64,000 nucleotides of DNA. Origin: Alphaproteobacteria bacterium MarineAlpha5_Bin5 (GTDB lineage: Bacteria; Pseudomonadota; Alphaproteobacteria; HIMB59; GCA-002718135). Location of the stretch: NCBI GenBank assembly GCA_002938205.1, contig PTKZ01000001.1:124001-188000 (forward strand), read 5' to 3'. Shown one piece after another: positions 41,979 to 52,177 of this stretch. A program made the translations under genes and the position numbers. The notes beneath the pieces are model-generated. The model had not been told where the DNA came from. It was given only the letters and a program-made list of their open reading frames with translations, and did no database searches. Each line of letters starts with the position of its first letter. Positions within the stretch are counted from its first letter, which is position 1.

Positions 41979-42881
41979 ATGGAAACCAATAATTATTTTT
42001 ATGCATTTATTGTAGTATTATTAGCAGGGCTTTCCTGGAGTTTTGGAGCTGTAGTTGTGCGTCATATGCATGAAGCAAATTTATATGTTTTTCAATATTT
42101 ATTTTATAGGGGCTTTTCTATAGCTTTAATCCTATTAATTTATCTTTTTGTTAAAGAAGGTTTAAGTTTTTATAAGAATTTTTTTAATATTGGTATCTCG
42201 GGAGTTTTGGGAGGAATATTTTTAGCTACAGCTTTTACAGGATTTATTTATTCAATTACCATAACTACTGCAGCAGTGACTCTTTTTATGTTAGCTGCTA
42301 TGCCATTTATTGCTGCAATATTTGCATATATTCTTCTTGGCGAAGTTTTAAATCGTTCAACGTTTATAGCAATGATTATTGCTTTTATTGGTGTGTGTGT
42401 AATGATCATTAATGACTCTATATCTGGTACAATAATAGGTGCAATAATCGGACTTGTATCTGCAGCAGGTTTTGCTTTATACACAGTTACTATAAGATGG
42501 AAACCTGAAACACCTAAATTTGCAACTGTTGTACTTGCAGGATTATTTTGTTCATTTTTTTCTTTTTTATTTTTAGATTTTTCTTTTGAACCTTTTACAA
42601 CTATGCCTATAAAAAACTCTTACTTAAGTTTGTTACATGGTTTATTTGTAGCAACAGGTTTAATACTCTATAGCTTAGGGGCAAAGTATTTACCCTCTGC
42701 AGAACTTGCTTTACTATCATTAATGGAAGTTGTTGGTGGAGTTTTGTGGGTATGGATTCCTATTTTCGGTATTAATGAAGTACCAACTTTAACTGTACTT
42801 ATTGGTGGAGCAATAATTACTTTAGCTGTTATTTATTACGGATATAGTTCGAAAAGTAAAAATGATCCTGTGACACAATGA
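41979..42881 (+). CDS. EamA/DMT-family transporter
   Basis: A 300-residue membrane protein with ten hydrophobic helices in two EamA repeats. The first repeat holds GLSWSFGAVVVRHM near 17 and TAAVTLFMLAAMPFIAAIFA near 95; the second ends in ALLSLMEVVGGVLWVWIPIF. These proteins usually export amino acids, nucleosides or related metabolites; the substrate is unknown. It is a stand-alone gene preceding the DUF454/hemH pair. Confidence 0.88.
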   Translation: METNNYFYAFIVVLLAGLSWSFGAVVVRHMHEANLYVFQYLFYRGFSIALILLIYLFVKEGLSFYKNFFNIGISGVLGGIFLATAFTGFIYSITITTAAVTLFMLAAMPFIAAIFAYILLGEVLNRSTFIAMIIAFIGVCVMIINDSISGTIIGAIIGLVSAAGFALYTVTIRWKPETPKFATVVLAGLFCSFFSFLFLDFSFEPFTTMPIKNSYLSLLHGLFVATGLILYSLGAKYLPSAELALLSLMEVVGGVLWVWIPIFGINEVPTLTVLIGGAIITLAVIYYGYSSKSKNDPVTQ

Positions 42882-42937
42882 ATAATTTTCTATAAGTTAC
42901 AAAATAATTATAATTTTTTTTAAATTATTGTGAGAGC

Positions 42938-43315
42938 ATGAAAAGAATAATATTATTATCCCTAGGATGGTTATGTGTTGGTTTAGCTTTTGTTGGTATT
43001 TTTGTACCAGGAATTCCAACGACACCTTTTTTAATTGTTGCGTTATGGGCGTTTGCTCAAAGTTCTAAAAAATTTCATGCTTGGCTATTAAGTCATAAAA
43101 GATTTGGACCCATGTTGCAGAATTGGGAGTCACATAGAGTAGTACCGCGAAAAGCAAAAACTTTAATGGTAATATTACAGATTTTTGCAGTGATATTGTT
43201 TCACTATTCTATCCAAAATATTTATTTTACCGCTATACTTGCTGTTACTTTAATAATCGTAGCACGTTGGGTATTGACTTTCCCAAGTGAGTTACCTGTA
43301 GATGAAAAAAAATAA
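42938..43315 (+). CDS. DUF454 (YbaN-like) inner-membrane protein
   Basis: A 125-residue protein with the DUF454 signature: LGWLCVGLAFVGIFVPGIPTTPFLIVALWAFA at the N-terminus (residues about 8-39; shown here as the family's hydrophobic start), FHAWLLSHKRFG near 46 and NWESHRVVPRKAK near 62. Two or three membrane helices are visible. Function is unknown in the family. It overlaps the ferrochelatase gene by 14 nt, so the two are translated together. Confidence 0.88.
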   Translation: MKRIILLSLGWLCVGLAFVGIFVPGIPTTPFLIVALWAFAQSSKKFHAWLLSHKRFGPMLQNWESHRVVPRKAKTLMVILQIFAVILFHYSIQNIYFTAILAVTLIIVARWVLTFPSELPVDEKK

Positions 43316-44264
43316 TATTAAAGGTATTTTAATTGTTAATACAGGATCACCTTCTTCATTAGATTCTCAATCTATTCGATTATATTTAAAAGAATTTTTA
43401 TCAGACAAAAGGGTTATTCATCTTCCTAGACTATTTTGGTTACCTATACTTTATTTATTTATATTGCCTTTTAGACCACAAAAAAAAATTAAAGATTATA
43501 GAAAAATTTGGATGAAAGATGGATCACCTTTACTAGTACTTTCAAAAAAATTAATTAAAAAACTAAACAAGGGTATTGGTGATAAAGGTATATATTATCG
43601 TCTTGCAATGCGATACGGTGAACCAAATATAAAAGATCAGTTAATCTGTTTTCGTGAACAAAAAATTTCTAAATTGATAATTCTTCCTCTTTTTCCTCAA
43701 TTTTCTTATTCTACCACTGAAAGTGTTATTGATAAAGTTCAGTTATCTTTAAAAGAATTAAATTGGGAACTAGATTATGAAATTATTAAAGAATATTATA
43801 ATGAACATCTATTTGTTAGTTCAATAGGTAATAAAATAAAAAATGAATGGAAAGAAAACGGGAAAAAAGATTTATTAGTTTTTTCATATCATGGTTTACC
43901 AAAAAAATATGTAGATAAAGGCGATACTTACTATCAAGCTTGCTGTAATACTTCAGAATTAATTGCAAAAAACCTTAGTCTTGATCATAAAGATTACATC
44001 ACATCATTTCATTCAAAGTTTGGATTTGGAGAATGGACAAAACCCTATACTGAAAATTTATTAACTGACCTTCCTAAGAAAGGAATTAAATCAATCAATA
44101 TTATTTCTCCAACTTTTAGTATCGATTGTTTGGAGACTTTAGAGGAAATAGCTATACAGTTTGAAAATGACTTTATTGAATCTGGAGGTAATTACTTTAA
44201 ATATATTCCATGCCTAAATGATAGTGATGAGCATGTTAAACTGATTGAAAGGCTAGTTAATTAA
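43302..44264 (+). CDS. hemH: Ferrochelatase
   Basis: A 320-residue ferrochelatase that inserts Fe2+ into protoporphyrin IX, the last step of haem synthesis. The catalytic His lies in VFSYHGLPKKYV near residue 198, the Glu in DCLETLEEI near 280, and the AMRYGEPNIKDQ segment is near 102. Length fits the bacterial enzyme. Its start is inside the DUF454 gene (14-nt overlap). Confidence 0.94.
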   Translation: MKKNNIKGILIVNTGSPSSLDSQSIRLYLKEFLSDKRVIHLPRLFWLPILYLFILPFRPQKKIKDYRKIWMKDGSPLLVLSKKLIKKLNKGIGDKGIYYRLAMRYGEPNIKDQLICFREQKISKLIILPLFPQFSYSTTESVIDKVQLSLKELNWELDYEIIKEYYNEHLFVSSIGNKIKNEWKENGKKDLLVFSYHGLPKKYVDKGDTYYQACCNTSELIAKNLSLDHKDYITSFHSKFGFGEWTKPYTENLLTDLPKKGIKSINIISPTFSIDCLETLEEIAIQFENDFIESGGNYFKYIPCLNDSDEHVKLIERLVN

Positions 44265-44393
44265 GAGATGATATTTATGAGATATCAAAAAATCCTTATA
44301 AACAGCTATATTTTAAGGGCTATATATTAATATTGAATTAAAACTAGTTAGTTGTATTGTTTCTTTATTGAATTTCTATGGAGGAAATAAATT

Positions 44394-45953
44394 ATGAAAA
44401 AAATACTTAATATTTTTTTATCGTTAATTGTTGTGGGTTTAGTTTCCCCTTTATTTGCTGCTTCAATAAAATGGTCAATGCCGGGAGATTCCCTGACACT
44501 TGATCCTCATGCACAAAATGAAGGACCAACTCACATGGTTTCTAGACAGGTATACGAGAGTTTAGTTACTCGCGGTATAGATATGTCACTTGAACCACAA
44601 TTAGCTACATCATGGGAAGCTACTGACCCTGAAACATGGGTATTTACTCTTCGTGATGGTGTAACATTTTCAAATGGAAAAGCATTAAGAGCAAGCGATG
44701 TTGTGTTTAGTATCAATAGAGCTCTTTCAGGCGCTTCTGATATGATTGAATTAATAGATAGCATTACTTCAGTTAAAGCTCTTAATCCTTCAACTGTTGA
44801 AATTAAAACAGAAGGACCAAATCCTATTTTGTTAAATCAATTATCTCAAATATTTATTATGTCTGAGGGATGGTCAAAACAGAATGGTTGCGAATTATCA
44901 CAAGACTTTGATGCTTCTGAAGAAACTTATTGTTCAATTAATGCAATGGGAACAGGTCCATTTAAAATTACTTTAAGAGAACAGGATACAAGAACTGTTT
45001 TTGAAAGAAATGATTCTTGGTGGGGAGATCAATCTCAACACAATATTGATCGAATAGAATTATTACCTATTAAAAATGATGCGACAAGAGTAGCTGCATT
45101 ATTATCTGGAGACATAGATTTTACTAATTTTACTCCAGCACAAGATATTAATAGGATTAATAGCTCTTCTAGTCATAAAGTTGAAAGTACTCCTCAAGCA
45201 AGAACTGTTTTTTTTGGTATGGACCAAGGATCTGATGAATTAAGATCTTCAAATATAAAAGGTGCTAATCCGTTTAAAGATAAAAGAGTTCGTTTAGCAA
45301 TGTATCACGCTCTTGATATGGATGCGATTAAGGACAAAGTAATGAGAGGCCTTAGTCAACCTGCAGGTATGATCACCTATCCTGGTGTTCAAGGATATAC
45401 TGATGCATTAGATGCTAGATTGCCATATGATCCGGAACTATCAAAAAAACTTCTTGCTGAAGCTGGTTATCCAGATGGCTTTGAAGTAACTTTGGACTGT
45501 CCTAATAATCGATATATCAATGATGAAGCAATTTGTGTTGCTGCAGTTGGTATGTTTGCAAAAGTAGGAGTTAAAGTGAATTTAGATGCTCAACCTAAAA
45601 GTATTCATTTCAAAGATTTACAAAATGATCTGAGTGATTTTTATATGCTAGGTTGGGGTGTCCCTACTTTCGATAGTCATTATGTTTATTCATTCTTACT
45701 TTCATCTGAAGGTAGTTGGAATAAAGTTGGATTTAGTGATGCTCGTGTAGATGAATTAGTAGGTACTATGTTAACTGAAACTAACTTAGATAAGAGAAAT
45801 GCTAATATTGCTGAAGCTTGGGCTATTGTTCAAGATAATATGCCGTATTTGCCTCTTCATCACCAAGTTATATCTTGGGGTAGTAAAGGTAACGTAAATG
45901 TTCCTATAAGAACTAATAACGAACCTCTATTTCGTCACGCTAAAGTAAACTAA
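44394..45953 (+). CDS. Peptide-type ABC transporter substrate-binding protein (family 5)
   Basis: A 519-residue periplasmic binding protein of the DppA/OppA family. The signal peptide covers about residues 1-22 (LFAAS). SLTLDPHAQNEGPTH near 33 and WVFTLRDGVTFSNGKALRA near 81 are standard family segments. A GGAGG ribosome site at 44380-44384 precedes the ATG. It is followed by a hairpin, then DppB/DppC-type permeases and a fused ATPase. Cargo may be di/oligopeptides, but family members also bind other compounds. Confidence 0.93.
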   Translation: MKKILNIFLSLIVVGLVSPLFAASIKWSMPGDSLTLDPHAQNEGPTHMVSRQVYESLVTRGIDMSLEPQLATSWEATDPETWVFTLRDGVTFSNGKALRASDVVFSINRALSGASDMIELIDSITSVKALNPSTVEIKTEGPNPILLNQLSQIFIMSEGWSKQNGCELSQDFDASEETYCSINAMGTGPFKITLREQDTRTVFERNDSWWGDQSQHNIDRIELLPIKNDATRVAALLSGDIDFTNFTPAQDINRINSSSSHKVESTPQARTVFFGMDQGSDELRSSNIKGANPFKDKRVRLAMYHALDMDAIKDKVMRGLSQPAGMITYPGVQGYTDALDARLPYDPELSKKLLAEAGYPDGFEVTLDCPNNRYINDEAICVAAVGMFAKVGVKVNLDAQPKSIHFKDLQNDLSDFYMLGWGVPTFDSHYVYSFLLSSEGSWNKVGFSDARVDELVGTMLTETNLDKRNANIAEAWAIVQDNMPYLPLHHQVISWGSKGNVNVPIRTNNEPLFRHAKVN

Positions 45954-45966
45954 TTTAATAATAAAT

Positions 45967-45998
45967 TACTGGCCAATTAAATATTGGCCAGTATTTCT
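45967..45998 (+). terminator. Intrinsic terminator/attenuator after the peptide-binding-protein gene
   Basis: A perfect 11-bp stem, TACTGGCCAAT (45967-45977) with ATTGGCCAGTA (45983-45993), has a 5-nt loop and a short, imperfect T run. It lies between the binding-protein gene and the first permease gene, 11 nt before the permease ATG region, and probably lets some transcription through. Confidence 0.8.
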
Positions 45999-46008
45999 TA
46001 ATATTTAA

Positions 46009-46992
46009 ATGACAAATTATTTTCTTAAACGACTAATACAATCTGTACTTGTTATGTTGGTTGTAGCATTTGTTTCTTTTTCTTTATTTAATTTTGTAGG
46101 TGATCCAGTTCATAATATGGTTGGTCAAGAAGCTTCAACAGAAAAGAGACAGGAGATTAGAGAAAAATTAGGATTAAATGATCCTGTTTATATTCAGTTT
46201 TTAAGATTTGTCCGGAATGCTTCTGTAGGTGAATTTGGAATTTCATATCAATTAAGAAGACCTGTTGCTGAATTAATTTCTGAGAGACTACCCGCCACTT
46301 TAGAACTAGTTTTTATTTCAGCACTCATAGCAATTGTATCTGGTGTTGCTTTTGGTGTTTATACAGGTATTAACCGTGATGGTTTCTTAAGCAATGTTAT
46401 ATTAATTTTATCTCTCTTTGGTGTTTCGCTACCTACTTTTGTTATTGGTATTTTATTCATTTATTTATTTTCAGTTATTCTAGGAATTCTCCCTTCATTT
46501 GGAAGAGGAGAAGTCGTTGATATTGGTTTTTGGAGCACTGGCTTTTTAACTCTAAGCGGAATTAAAGCAATTATTTTACCTTCTATAACACTAAGTCTTT
46601 TTCAAATGACTTACATCATCAGATTAGTTAGAGCTGAAATAATGGAAATTTTGCAAACCGATTATATTAAGTTTGCAAGAGCTAGAGGTATTAAAAAGAA
46701 TATTATTAATTTTAAACATGCTTTAAAAAATGGTCTTATTCCAGTTATTACAATAACAGGAATTAACGTCGGTACATTAATTGCATTTTCAATTATCACT
46801 GAAACTGTTTTTCAATGGCCAGGAATGGGTTTCTTATTCATTAACGCGGTTCATTTCGTCGATATTCCAATAATGTCTGCTTATTTAATTATGGTAGCTT
46901 TTATTTTTGTAATGATTAATTTTATTGTTGATATAGCTTATTATTTCATTGATCCTAGAATTAGAATAAAAGAAGAGACATCTTCAGAATGA
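46009..46992 (+). CDS. Peptide-type ABC transporter permease, DppB-like
   Basis: A 327-residue permease. The N-terminal helix LIQSVLVMLVVAFVSFSLFN is followed by a periplasmic domain with REKLGLNDPVYIQFLRFV. The coupling loop is DYIKFARARGIKKNIINFKH near 222, and ETVFQWPGMGFLFINAV near 263 is characteristic of DppB. It overlaps the DppC-like gene by 4 nt. Confidence 0.94.
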   Translation: MTNYFLKRLIQSVLVMLVVAFVSFSLFNFVGDPVHNMVGQEASTEKRQEIREKLGLNDPVYIQFLRFVRNASVGEFGISYQLRRPVAELISERLPATLELVFISALIAIVSGVAFGVYTGINRDGFLSNVILILSLFGVSLPTFVIGILFIYLFSVILGILPSFGRGEVVDIGFWSTGFLTLSGIKAIILPSITLSLFQMTYIIRLVRAEIMEILQTDYIKFARARGIKKNIINFKHALKNGLIPVITITGINVGTLIAFSIITETVFQWPGMGFLFINAVHFVDIPIMSAYLIMVAFIFVMINFIVDIAYYFIDPRIRIKEETSSE

Positions 46993-47912
46993 TTGCTAAA
47001 ACTTTACATAAAATCATTGATAGTGATATTGGCTATAGTTTCTTAAAGTCAAAAATTGCAATTATTTCAGCAATTGTTTTTTTAATTATTTTATTTTGCT
47101 CTATATTTGCAGAGTTAGTTTCTCCATACGATCCGTTCAATCCTTTGAATGTTTCTTTAATGGATGCTTTTACACCCCCAGTTTGGTCAGAAGGAGGAAA
47201 TATAAACTTTCTTTTAGGTACTGATCAACAGGGAAGAGATATGCTATCAACAATGATTTATGGATCAAGAATTTCTCTGATTGTTGGTTTTGCCTCAATA
47301 TTATTTGCTATGATTTTAGGTGTTTTTTTAGGTGTAACTTCAGGTTACTTAGGAGGCAGATACGAAATTATCGTAATGCGATTTACTGATGTTCAATTAA
47401 CCATTCCAAGCATTTTAATGGCTTTATTAGTTGATGGAATAGCAAGAGGATTTATCTCAAAATCCTTGCATGATGATATGGCAATATATGTTTTAATATT
47501 TGCTATAGGAATTTCAGAATGGCCTCAATTTGCTAGAGTTACTAGGGCAGCAACTTTAGTTGAAAAAAATAAAGAATATATATCAGCTTCTAAAATTATT
47601 GGTTTATCAAATATTGTGATTATGTTTAAACATATTTTGCCAAATATATTGAGACCTGTTCTTGTAATAGCAACAATTGGACTTGCTCTAGCTATAATAA
47701 CTGAATCAACTTTAAGTTTTTTAGGAGTTGGCGTTCCTCCTACTACTCCATCTCTTGGAACATTAATTAGATTTGGGAATAATTTCTTATTTTCTGGTGA
47801 ATGGTGGATAACATTTTTTCCTGCAATTTTTTTAGTAGTTCTAGCATTATCTATAAATTTATTAGGAGATTGGATGAGAGATACGTTAAATCCAAAATTA
47901 AAAACACGATGA
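46989..47912 (+). CDS. Peptide-type ABC transporter permease, DppC-like
   Basis: A 307-residue permease with the DppC hallmarks: SPYDPFNPLNVSLMDAFTPP near 39, LGTDQQGRDMLSTMIYGSR near 67, and the coupling loop KEYISASKIIGLSNIVIMFK near 190. SFLGVGVPPTTPSLGTLI near 245 is the usual C-terminal signature. It overlaps both the preceding permease and the following ATPase gene by 4 nt. Confidence 0.94.
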   Translation: MIAKTLHKIIDSDIGYSFLKSKIAIISAIVFLIILFCSIFAELVSPYDPFNPLNVSLMDAFTPPVWSEGGNINFLLGTDQQGRDMLSTMIYGSRISLIVGFASILFAMILGVFLGVTSGYLGGRYEIIVMRFTDVQLTIPSILMALLVDGIARGFISKSLHDDMAIYVLIFAIGISEWPQFARVTRAATLVEKNKEYISASKIIGLSNIVIMFKHILPNILRPVLVIATIGLALAIITESTLSFLGVGVPPTTPSLGTLIRFGNNFLFSGEWWITFFPAIFLVVLALSINLLGDWMRDTLNPKLKTR

Positions 47913-49606
47913 GTTTTTTAGAAGTTAGTAATTTAGATATCAAATATTTAACTCGAAAAGAAACTATTGAGGCTAGTAAAGATGTAACTTTTACACTTGA
48001 AAGAGGAGAAATACTTGGCATTGTTGGTGAGTCTGGATCAGGTAAATCTACGGTGGCCAACGCAATTATCAATTTAATAGATAAGCCTGGTAAAATTACT
48101 AACGGCTCAATAAGACTTGACGATATTGAATGTTGTCAAAATGAAAACATTATACAAACTATAAGAGGTAAAAAAATTGGATTTGTATTTCAAGATCCTC
48201 AAACTTCTTTAAATCCATTGTTTAGAATTAAAGATCAATTAGTCGAAACTATACAAACACATCTAAAGTTATCTACAGAGGAGGCTATTAGAAGATCAGT
48301 TAATTTATTGCGCGAAGTAGGGATTGAAAATCCCGAAAAGAGAATTAATGAATATCCTCATCAATTTAGTGGAGGTATGCGACAGCGAGTAGTAATAGCT
48401 CTAGCAATAAGTTGTGAACCCGATTTAATTATTGCAGATGAGCCCACAACCGCATTGGATGTTAGCATACAATTCCAAATATTAAAGTTGTTAAAAGATT
48501 TAACTGTTCAAAGAAATTTAGGTGTTATTATTATTACTCATGACATGGGTGTAATAGCAGAAACAACTGATAAAGTTGTTGTTATGAGATATGGAAAAAT
48601 TGTAGAACAAGGAAAAACATTAAATATTTTAACCAATCCGCAATCTAATGAATGTAAAAGTTTAGTAATGTCTGTTCCTCCAACAAATAAAAAAATAGAT
48701 AGATTTAAGTTAATAAGTCCTGAGGGAAAGGAAATTTCAGAAAATTCAACAAACCTTACAAATAATATCATTAAAAACTGGGGTGCAAGAGAAAGCTCTA
48801 ATGAGCAATTATTAAAATTTGAAAATATAACTAAAATTTTTGATGAAGGATCAGTAATTCTTTCATCAAAAAAAACTGATAAACTTAAGGCATTGGATGA
48901 TGTTTCTTTTAATATTTTTGAAGGAGAGTCATTTGGTTTGGTGGGTGAGTCAGGTTCAGGTAAGTCTACAATTGCAAAGATCATTACAAGTTTAGTAAAA
49001 CCAACATCAGGTGAGGTTTATTTTGAAAATATTTCTCTACATGATCCTAAAAATAGAAAAATTAAATATAAATATAGAGGTCAAATTCAAATGATTTTTC
49101 AAGATCCTTACTCCTCTCTAAATCCGCGTTTTAAAGTAAAAGACATTATTGCAGAACCAATTAAATTTTTTCAAAAAAATATTAATTCAAATGAAATACA
49201 AAGTAATGTTTATGATTTAATTGATATTGTGGGCATGACAAGACAATCTCTAGACAGATATCCTCATGAATTTTCAGGCGGTCAAAGACAAAGAATTTCA
49301 ATAGCTCGAGCTTTAGCAACAAGACCTAGGCTTCTTATATGCGATGAACCAACATCAGCTTTGGATGTAAGCATTCAAGCACAAGTTCTTAATTTGTTAA
49401 AAGATCTTCAAGATGAATTAAATCTAACCATTTTGTTTATCAGCCATGATTTACCAGTAATCAGACAAATGTGTGATAGAATAACTGTGTTAAAAAATGG
49501 CAAGGTATGTGAAATAAATGAAACAGAAAAGCTTTTTAACAATCCTACTCATGAATACACAAAAGAACTTATTCATTTAATGCCGAAGATAGAATCAATA
49601 TTGTAA
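47909..49606 (+). CDS. Fused dual ATP-binding protein of the peptide ABC transporter (DppD-DppF type)
   Basis: A 565-residue protein with two complete ABC ATPase domains joined by a short linker. Domain 1: Walker [10 protein letters not shown] at residues 40-48, signature [13 protein letters not shown], Walker [13 protein letters not shown]. Domain 2, from about residue 300: a second GESGSGKST, signature [15 protein letters not shown], Walker [13 protein letters not shown]. In many bacteria DppD and DppF are separate. I chose the ATG at 47909, which overlaps the permease stop (ATGA); a longer frame back to 47801 lies inside the permease gene. Confidence 0.94.
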   Translation: MSFLEVSNLDIKYLTRKETIEASKDVTFTLERGEILGIVGESGSGKSTVANAIINLIDKPGKITNGSIRLDDIECCQNENIIQTIRGKKIGFVFQDPQTSLNPLFRIKDQLVETIQTHLKLSTEEAIRRSVNLLREVGIENPEKRINEYPHQFSGGMRQRVVIALAISCEPDLIIADEPTTALDVSIQFQILKLLKDLTVQRNLGVIIITHDMGVIAETTDKVVVMRYGKIVEQGKTLNILTNPQSNECKSLVMSVPPTNKKIDRFKLISPEGKEISENSTNLTNNIIKNWGARESSNEQLLKFENITKIFDEGSVILSSKKTDKLKALDDVSFNIFEGESFGLVGESGSGKSTIAKIITSLVKPTSGEVYFENISLHDPKNRKIKYKYRGQIQMIFQDPYSSLNPRFKVKDIIAEPIKFFQKNINSNEIQSNVYDLIDIVGMTRQSLDRYPHEFSGGQRQRISIARALATRPRLLICDEPTSALDVSIQAQVLNLLKDLQDELNLTILFISHDLPVIRQMCDRITVLKNGKVCEINETEKLFNNPTHEYTKELIHLMPKIESIL

Positions 49607-49658
49607 ATTTCTTATATTGTAATTGGTGAAACAAGTTCTTTAGTCTAAAAAATACACT

Positions 49659-50093
49659 GTGATTTATATTTCTTTATTAGCAGTATGTTTTATGGTTGCC
49701 ACTATAGTTCCTTTTGGATCAGAAATGTACTTTGCAACACTTTTATCTCTAAATAAATATAATAATTTTTTATTATTAATGGCAGCTTCAACTGGAAATG
49801 TTTTAGGATCAGTATTTAATTGGATTTGCGGCTATTATGTAAATTATTTTATCAAGAAGTCGTGGTTTCCAATTAAACAAAATAAAATACAAAAAGGAAC
49901 TGAATTATTTAATAAATATGGAAAATGGTCATTATTATTGTCTTGGGTTCCATTTATAGGAGATCCTATAACTTTTGTTGCAGGTACTCTTCGATATCCG
50001 ATAATTCCTTTTTTAATATTAGTATCCATTGGGAAAGTAGGAAGATATTTGGTAATATATTTTTCAATAATTTGGGCAATAAAAATTTTTTGA
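49659..50093 (+). CDS. YqaA-like small inner-membrane protein (DedA/VTT related)
   Basis: A 144-residue membrane protein starting at GTG. ATIVPFGSEMYFATLL near 13, AASTGNVLGSVFNWICGYY near 42 and WVPFIGDPITFVAGTLRYP near 95 match the YqaA/SNARE-associated group. Four hydrophobic segments are visible. Relatives of this fold are linked to lipid handling across membranes, but this member's role is unknown. It precedes rmuC by 1 nt. Confidence 0.82.
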   Translation: MIYISLLAVCFMVATIVPFGSEMYFATLLSLNKYNNFLLLMAASTGNVLGSVFNWICGYYVNYFIKKSWFPIKQNKIQKGTELFNKYGKWSLLLSWVPFIGDPITFVAGTLRYPIIPFLILVSIGKVGRYLVIYFSIIWAIKIF

Positions 50094-50094
50094 A

Positions 50095-51060
50095 ATGGAA
50101 TTTAGCAATCAAGTAATTGTTTTTTTAGTTGGATTTTTCTGTGGAGTTGGAGTTTTAACAGTACTTTATTTTATAAAAAATTCTAAAAAATATAAAGAAA
50201 CTGAAGAAGATGAAAATCTTATATCTCTTAGAAATCATATGAATTCTATTCAACAATCTTTACAAAATTTTAATCTTGCTCAAGATCGTATTGAAAATAC
50301 TCTTATTAGAGGAGGCGCCCAACAACAAGGACCTTGGGGTGAATTTGTTCTTAAAAATATCTTAGATAGTGTAGGTTTGCGTGAAGGAGAAGAATATGAA
50401 ACGCAAAAAGCCTTTAGAGATAGTGAAGGCAATTTTCAAAAACCTGATGTTGTAGTACGCATGCCTGGCAATAGAGATATAGTTATTGATTCAAAAGTTT
50501 CATTAAATGCTTGGCATGATTATTCAAATACTAATGATGAAATTAAAAAAAATACTTATCTAAAAAAATTTTTAGATTCTGTTAAAGTTTTTGTCAAAGA
50601 TTTAAGTAAAGATAATTATGAAAATATTTATGAAATTAATACAGTAGATAATGTATTAATGTTTATTCCAATAGAGCCAGCACTTTTAACATTGTACAAT
50701 GAAGGCATTAAAATAGTTGAAGATGCTTGGCAAAAAAAGATAATAATTGTTGGACCTTCTACACTTCCATTTTTATTAAAAACTATAGAAAATATGTGGC
50801 GCATAGATAAGCAAACAAAAACAATTAAAGAAATTGCAGCATCAGCTACGGAAATTTATGATAAAACTGTTACTGTTTATGATTCTTTTATTCAAGCAAA
50901 TCAATCGCTAGAAAAAGCAAAATCAAAAATGGAAGAAGCGAAATTACGATTACAAGATGGTCCCGGTAGTTTAACAAAAAAAGTTAACAAAATGAAAAAA
51001 CTAGGTCGCTTAAATACAAAAAAAGAGTTGCCAGATGGTATGGAGGATGACATAAATTAA
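50095..51060 (+). CDS. rmuC: DNA recombination protein RmuC
   Basis: A 321-residue RmuC. An N-terminal membrane helix (VIVFLVGFFCGVGVLTVLYF) is followed by a short coiled coil. The nuclease-like core contains GPWGEFVLKNILDSVGL near 81, KPDVVVRMPGNRDIVIDSKV near 118 and MFIPIEPALLTLYNEG near 186. RmuC limits rearrangements at inverted repeats. The coiled coil is shorter than in E. coli RmuC (475 residues), as in many streamlined genomes. Confidence 0.92.
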   Translation: MEFSNQVIVFLVGFFCGVGVLTVLYFIKNSKKYKETEEDENLISLRNHMNSIQQSLQNFNLAQDRIENTLIRGGAQQQGPWGEFVLKNILDSVGLREGEEYETQKAFRDSEGNFQKPDVVVRMPGNRDIVIDSKVSLNAWHDYSNTNDEIKKNTYLKKFLDSVKVFVKDLSKDNYENIYEINTVDNVLMFIPIEPALLTLYNEGIKIVEDAWQKKIIIVGPSTLPFLLKTIENMWRIDKQTKTIKEIAASATEIYDKTVTVYDSFIQANQSLEKAKSKMEEAKLRLQDGPGSLTKKVNKMKKLGRLNTKKELPDGMEDDIN

Positions 51061-51078
51061 AAAAAACTTCTTTAATTT

Positions 51079-51564
51079 ATGCCAAGCTTTGATGTAGTAA
51101 GTAGATTAGATTACCAAGAAATAGATAATGCTATCGGTAATGCAACACGAGAAATAGCAAATCGATATGATTTTAAAGGCTCCGACACTTCTATAGAGCG
51201 TAAAGATGCTGAAGTAATTGTTATTACTGATGATGAATTAAAACTTAATCAGGTACACGATTTAATTATTACCCATTTTGTTCGCCGCAAAGTTGATTCC
51301 TTATGTTTAAAAAAAGAAAGTATGGAAAAGGCAGGGGGAAATAAAATTCGTCAACTGTATAAATTGATTGAAGGAATTGAACAACCAATTGCAAAACAAA
51401 TTACTGCCGATGTGAAAAGTTCAAAAATTAAAGTACAAGTAAAGATAAATGGCAATGAATTACGTGTGGATGGAAAGAAGAAAGATGATTTACAAGCAGT
51501 AATGCAAATGATTAAAGATTCAAAAATTGGTATTCCAGTACAGTTTATAAATTTTCGCGACTAA
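51079..51564 (+). CDS. yajQ: YajQ family protein (DUF520)
   Basis: A 161-residue YajQ-family protein: MPSFDVVSRLDYQEIDNA at the start, NRYDFKGSDTSIE near 28 and the C-terminal DDLQAVMQMIKDSKIGIPVQF are conserved. Some members bind cyclic di-GMP and affect transcription; whether this one does is not known. Length is standard. Confidence 0.95.
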   Translation: MPSFDVVSRLDYQEIDNAIGNATREIANRYDFKGSDTSIERKDAEVIVITDDELKLNQVHDLIITHFVRRKVDSLCLKKESMEKAGGNKIRQLYKLIEGIEQPIAKQITADVKSSKIKVQVKINGNELRVDGKKKDDLQAVMQMIKDSKIGIPVQFINFRD

Positions 51565-51568
51565 TTAA

Positions 51569-52177
51569 ATGATAACATGGGAATTAATAGTAGCTATAAG
51601 TGCTTATAATTTTGTAATGTATGTAACCCCTGGTCCTAATAATAGTATTTTAACTGCTTCAGGAATAAAGTTTGGTTTTTTTCGCTCTATTCCTAATATT
51701 TTTGGCATTCCAAGTGGTCATGGTTTGCAATTAGCTCTAGTATGCTTAGGTTTGGGGAGTCTGTTTACTACCTTTCCAATACTACTTGATATTTTACGAT
51801 ATGTTGGAGCTGCATATATTTTATATCTAGCATATAAAATGCTGGGCTCCTTAAATGTTGCCTCTGCTGAAGAAAAATCAAGACCATTAAAATATTATGA
51901 AGCCATTTTGTTTCAATTTGTTAATCCCAAGGCTTGGGTTATTTGTATTACAGCTGTATCGTTATTTTATCCTGAAAAAGAAAACTTATTTATAGGAACG
52001 CTTTTCATGGTGATTATGTCTACAGTTATTAATATACCTTCAATAAGTATCTGGGCTTTTGGAGGAAGTGTTATTAGACATTATTTAAGTAATAATATTT
52101 TAAAAAAAATTATAGAATGGTTTTTAGCTTTCCTCCTTTTAGGTACGGCAATTTCTGTTTTACTATATAAAACTTAA
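51569..52177 (+). CDS. LysE/RhtB-family translocator
   Basis: A 202-residue membrane protein of the LysE/RhtB exporter group. The signature YVTPGPNNSILTASGIKFGF near 18-37 and GHGLQLALVCLGLG near 50 are clear, as is FQFVNPKAWVICITAVSLF near 113. Six hydrophobic segments fit the family. It would export amino acids or similar metabolites; the substrate is not predictable. It converges with the glutathione S-transferase gene with a 4-nt overlap. Confidence 0.92.
   Translation: MITWELIVAISAYNFVMYVTPGPNNSILTASGIKFGFFRSIPNIFGIPSGHGLQLALVCLGLGSLFTTFPILLDILRYVGAAYILYLAYKMLGSLNVASAEEKSRPLKYYEAILFQFVNPKAWVICITAVSLFYPEKENLFIGTLFMVIMSTVINIPSISIWAFGGSVIRHYLSNNILKKIIEWFLAFLLLGTAISVLLYKT

Noticed and set aside
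47801-47908. Longer N-terminus for the fused ATPase
   Set aside because: The extra 36 codons lie inside the DppC-like gene; the ATG at 47909 has the usual 4-nt overlap and begins just before the normal domain start.
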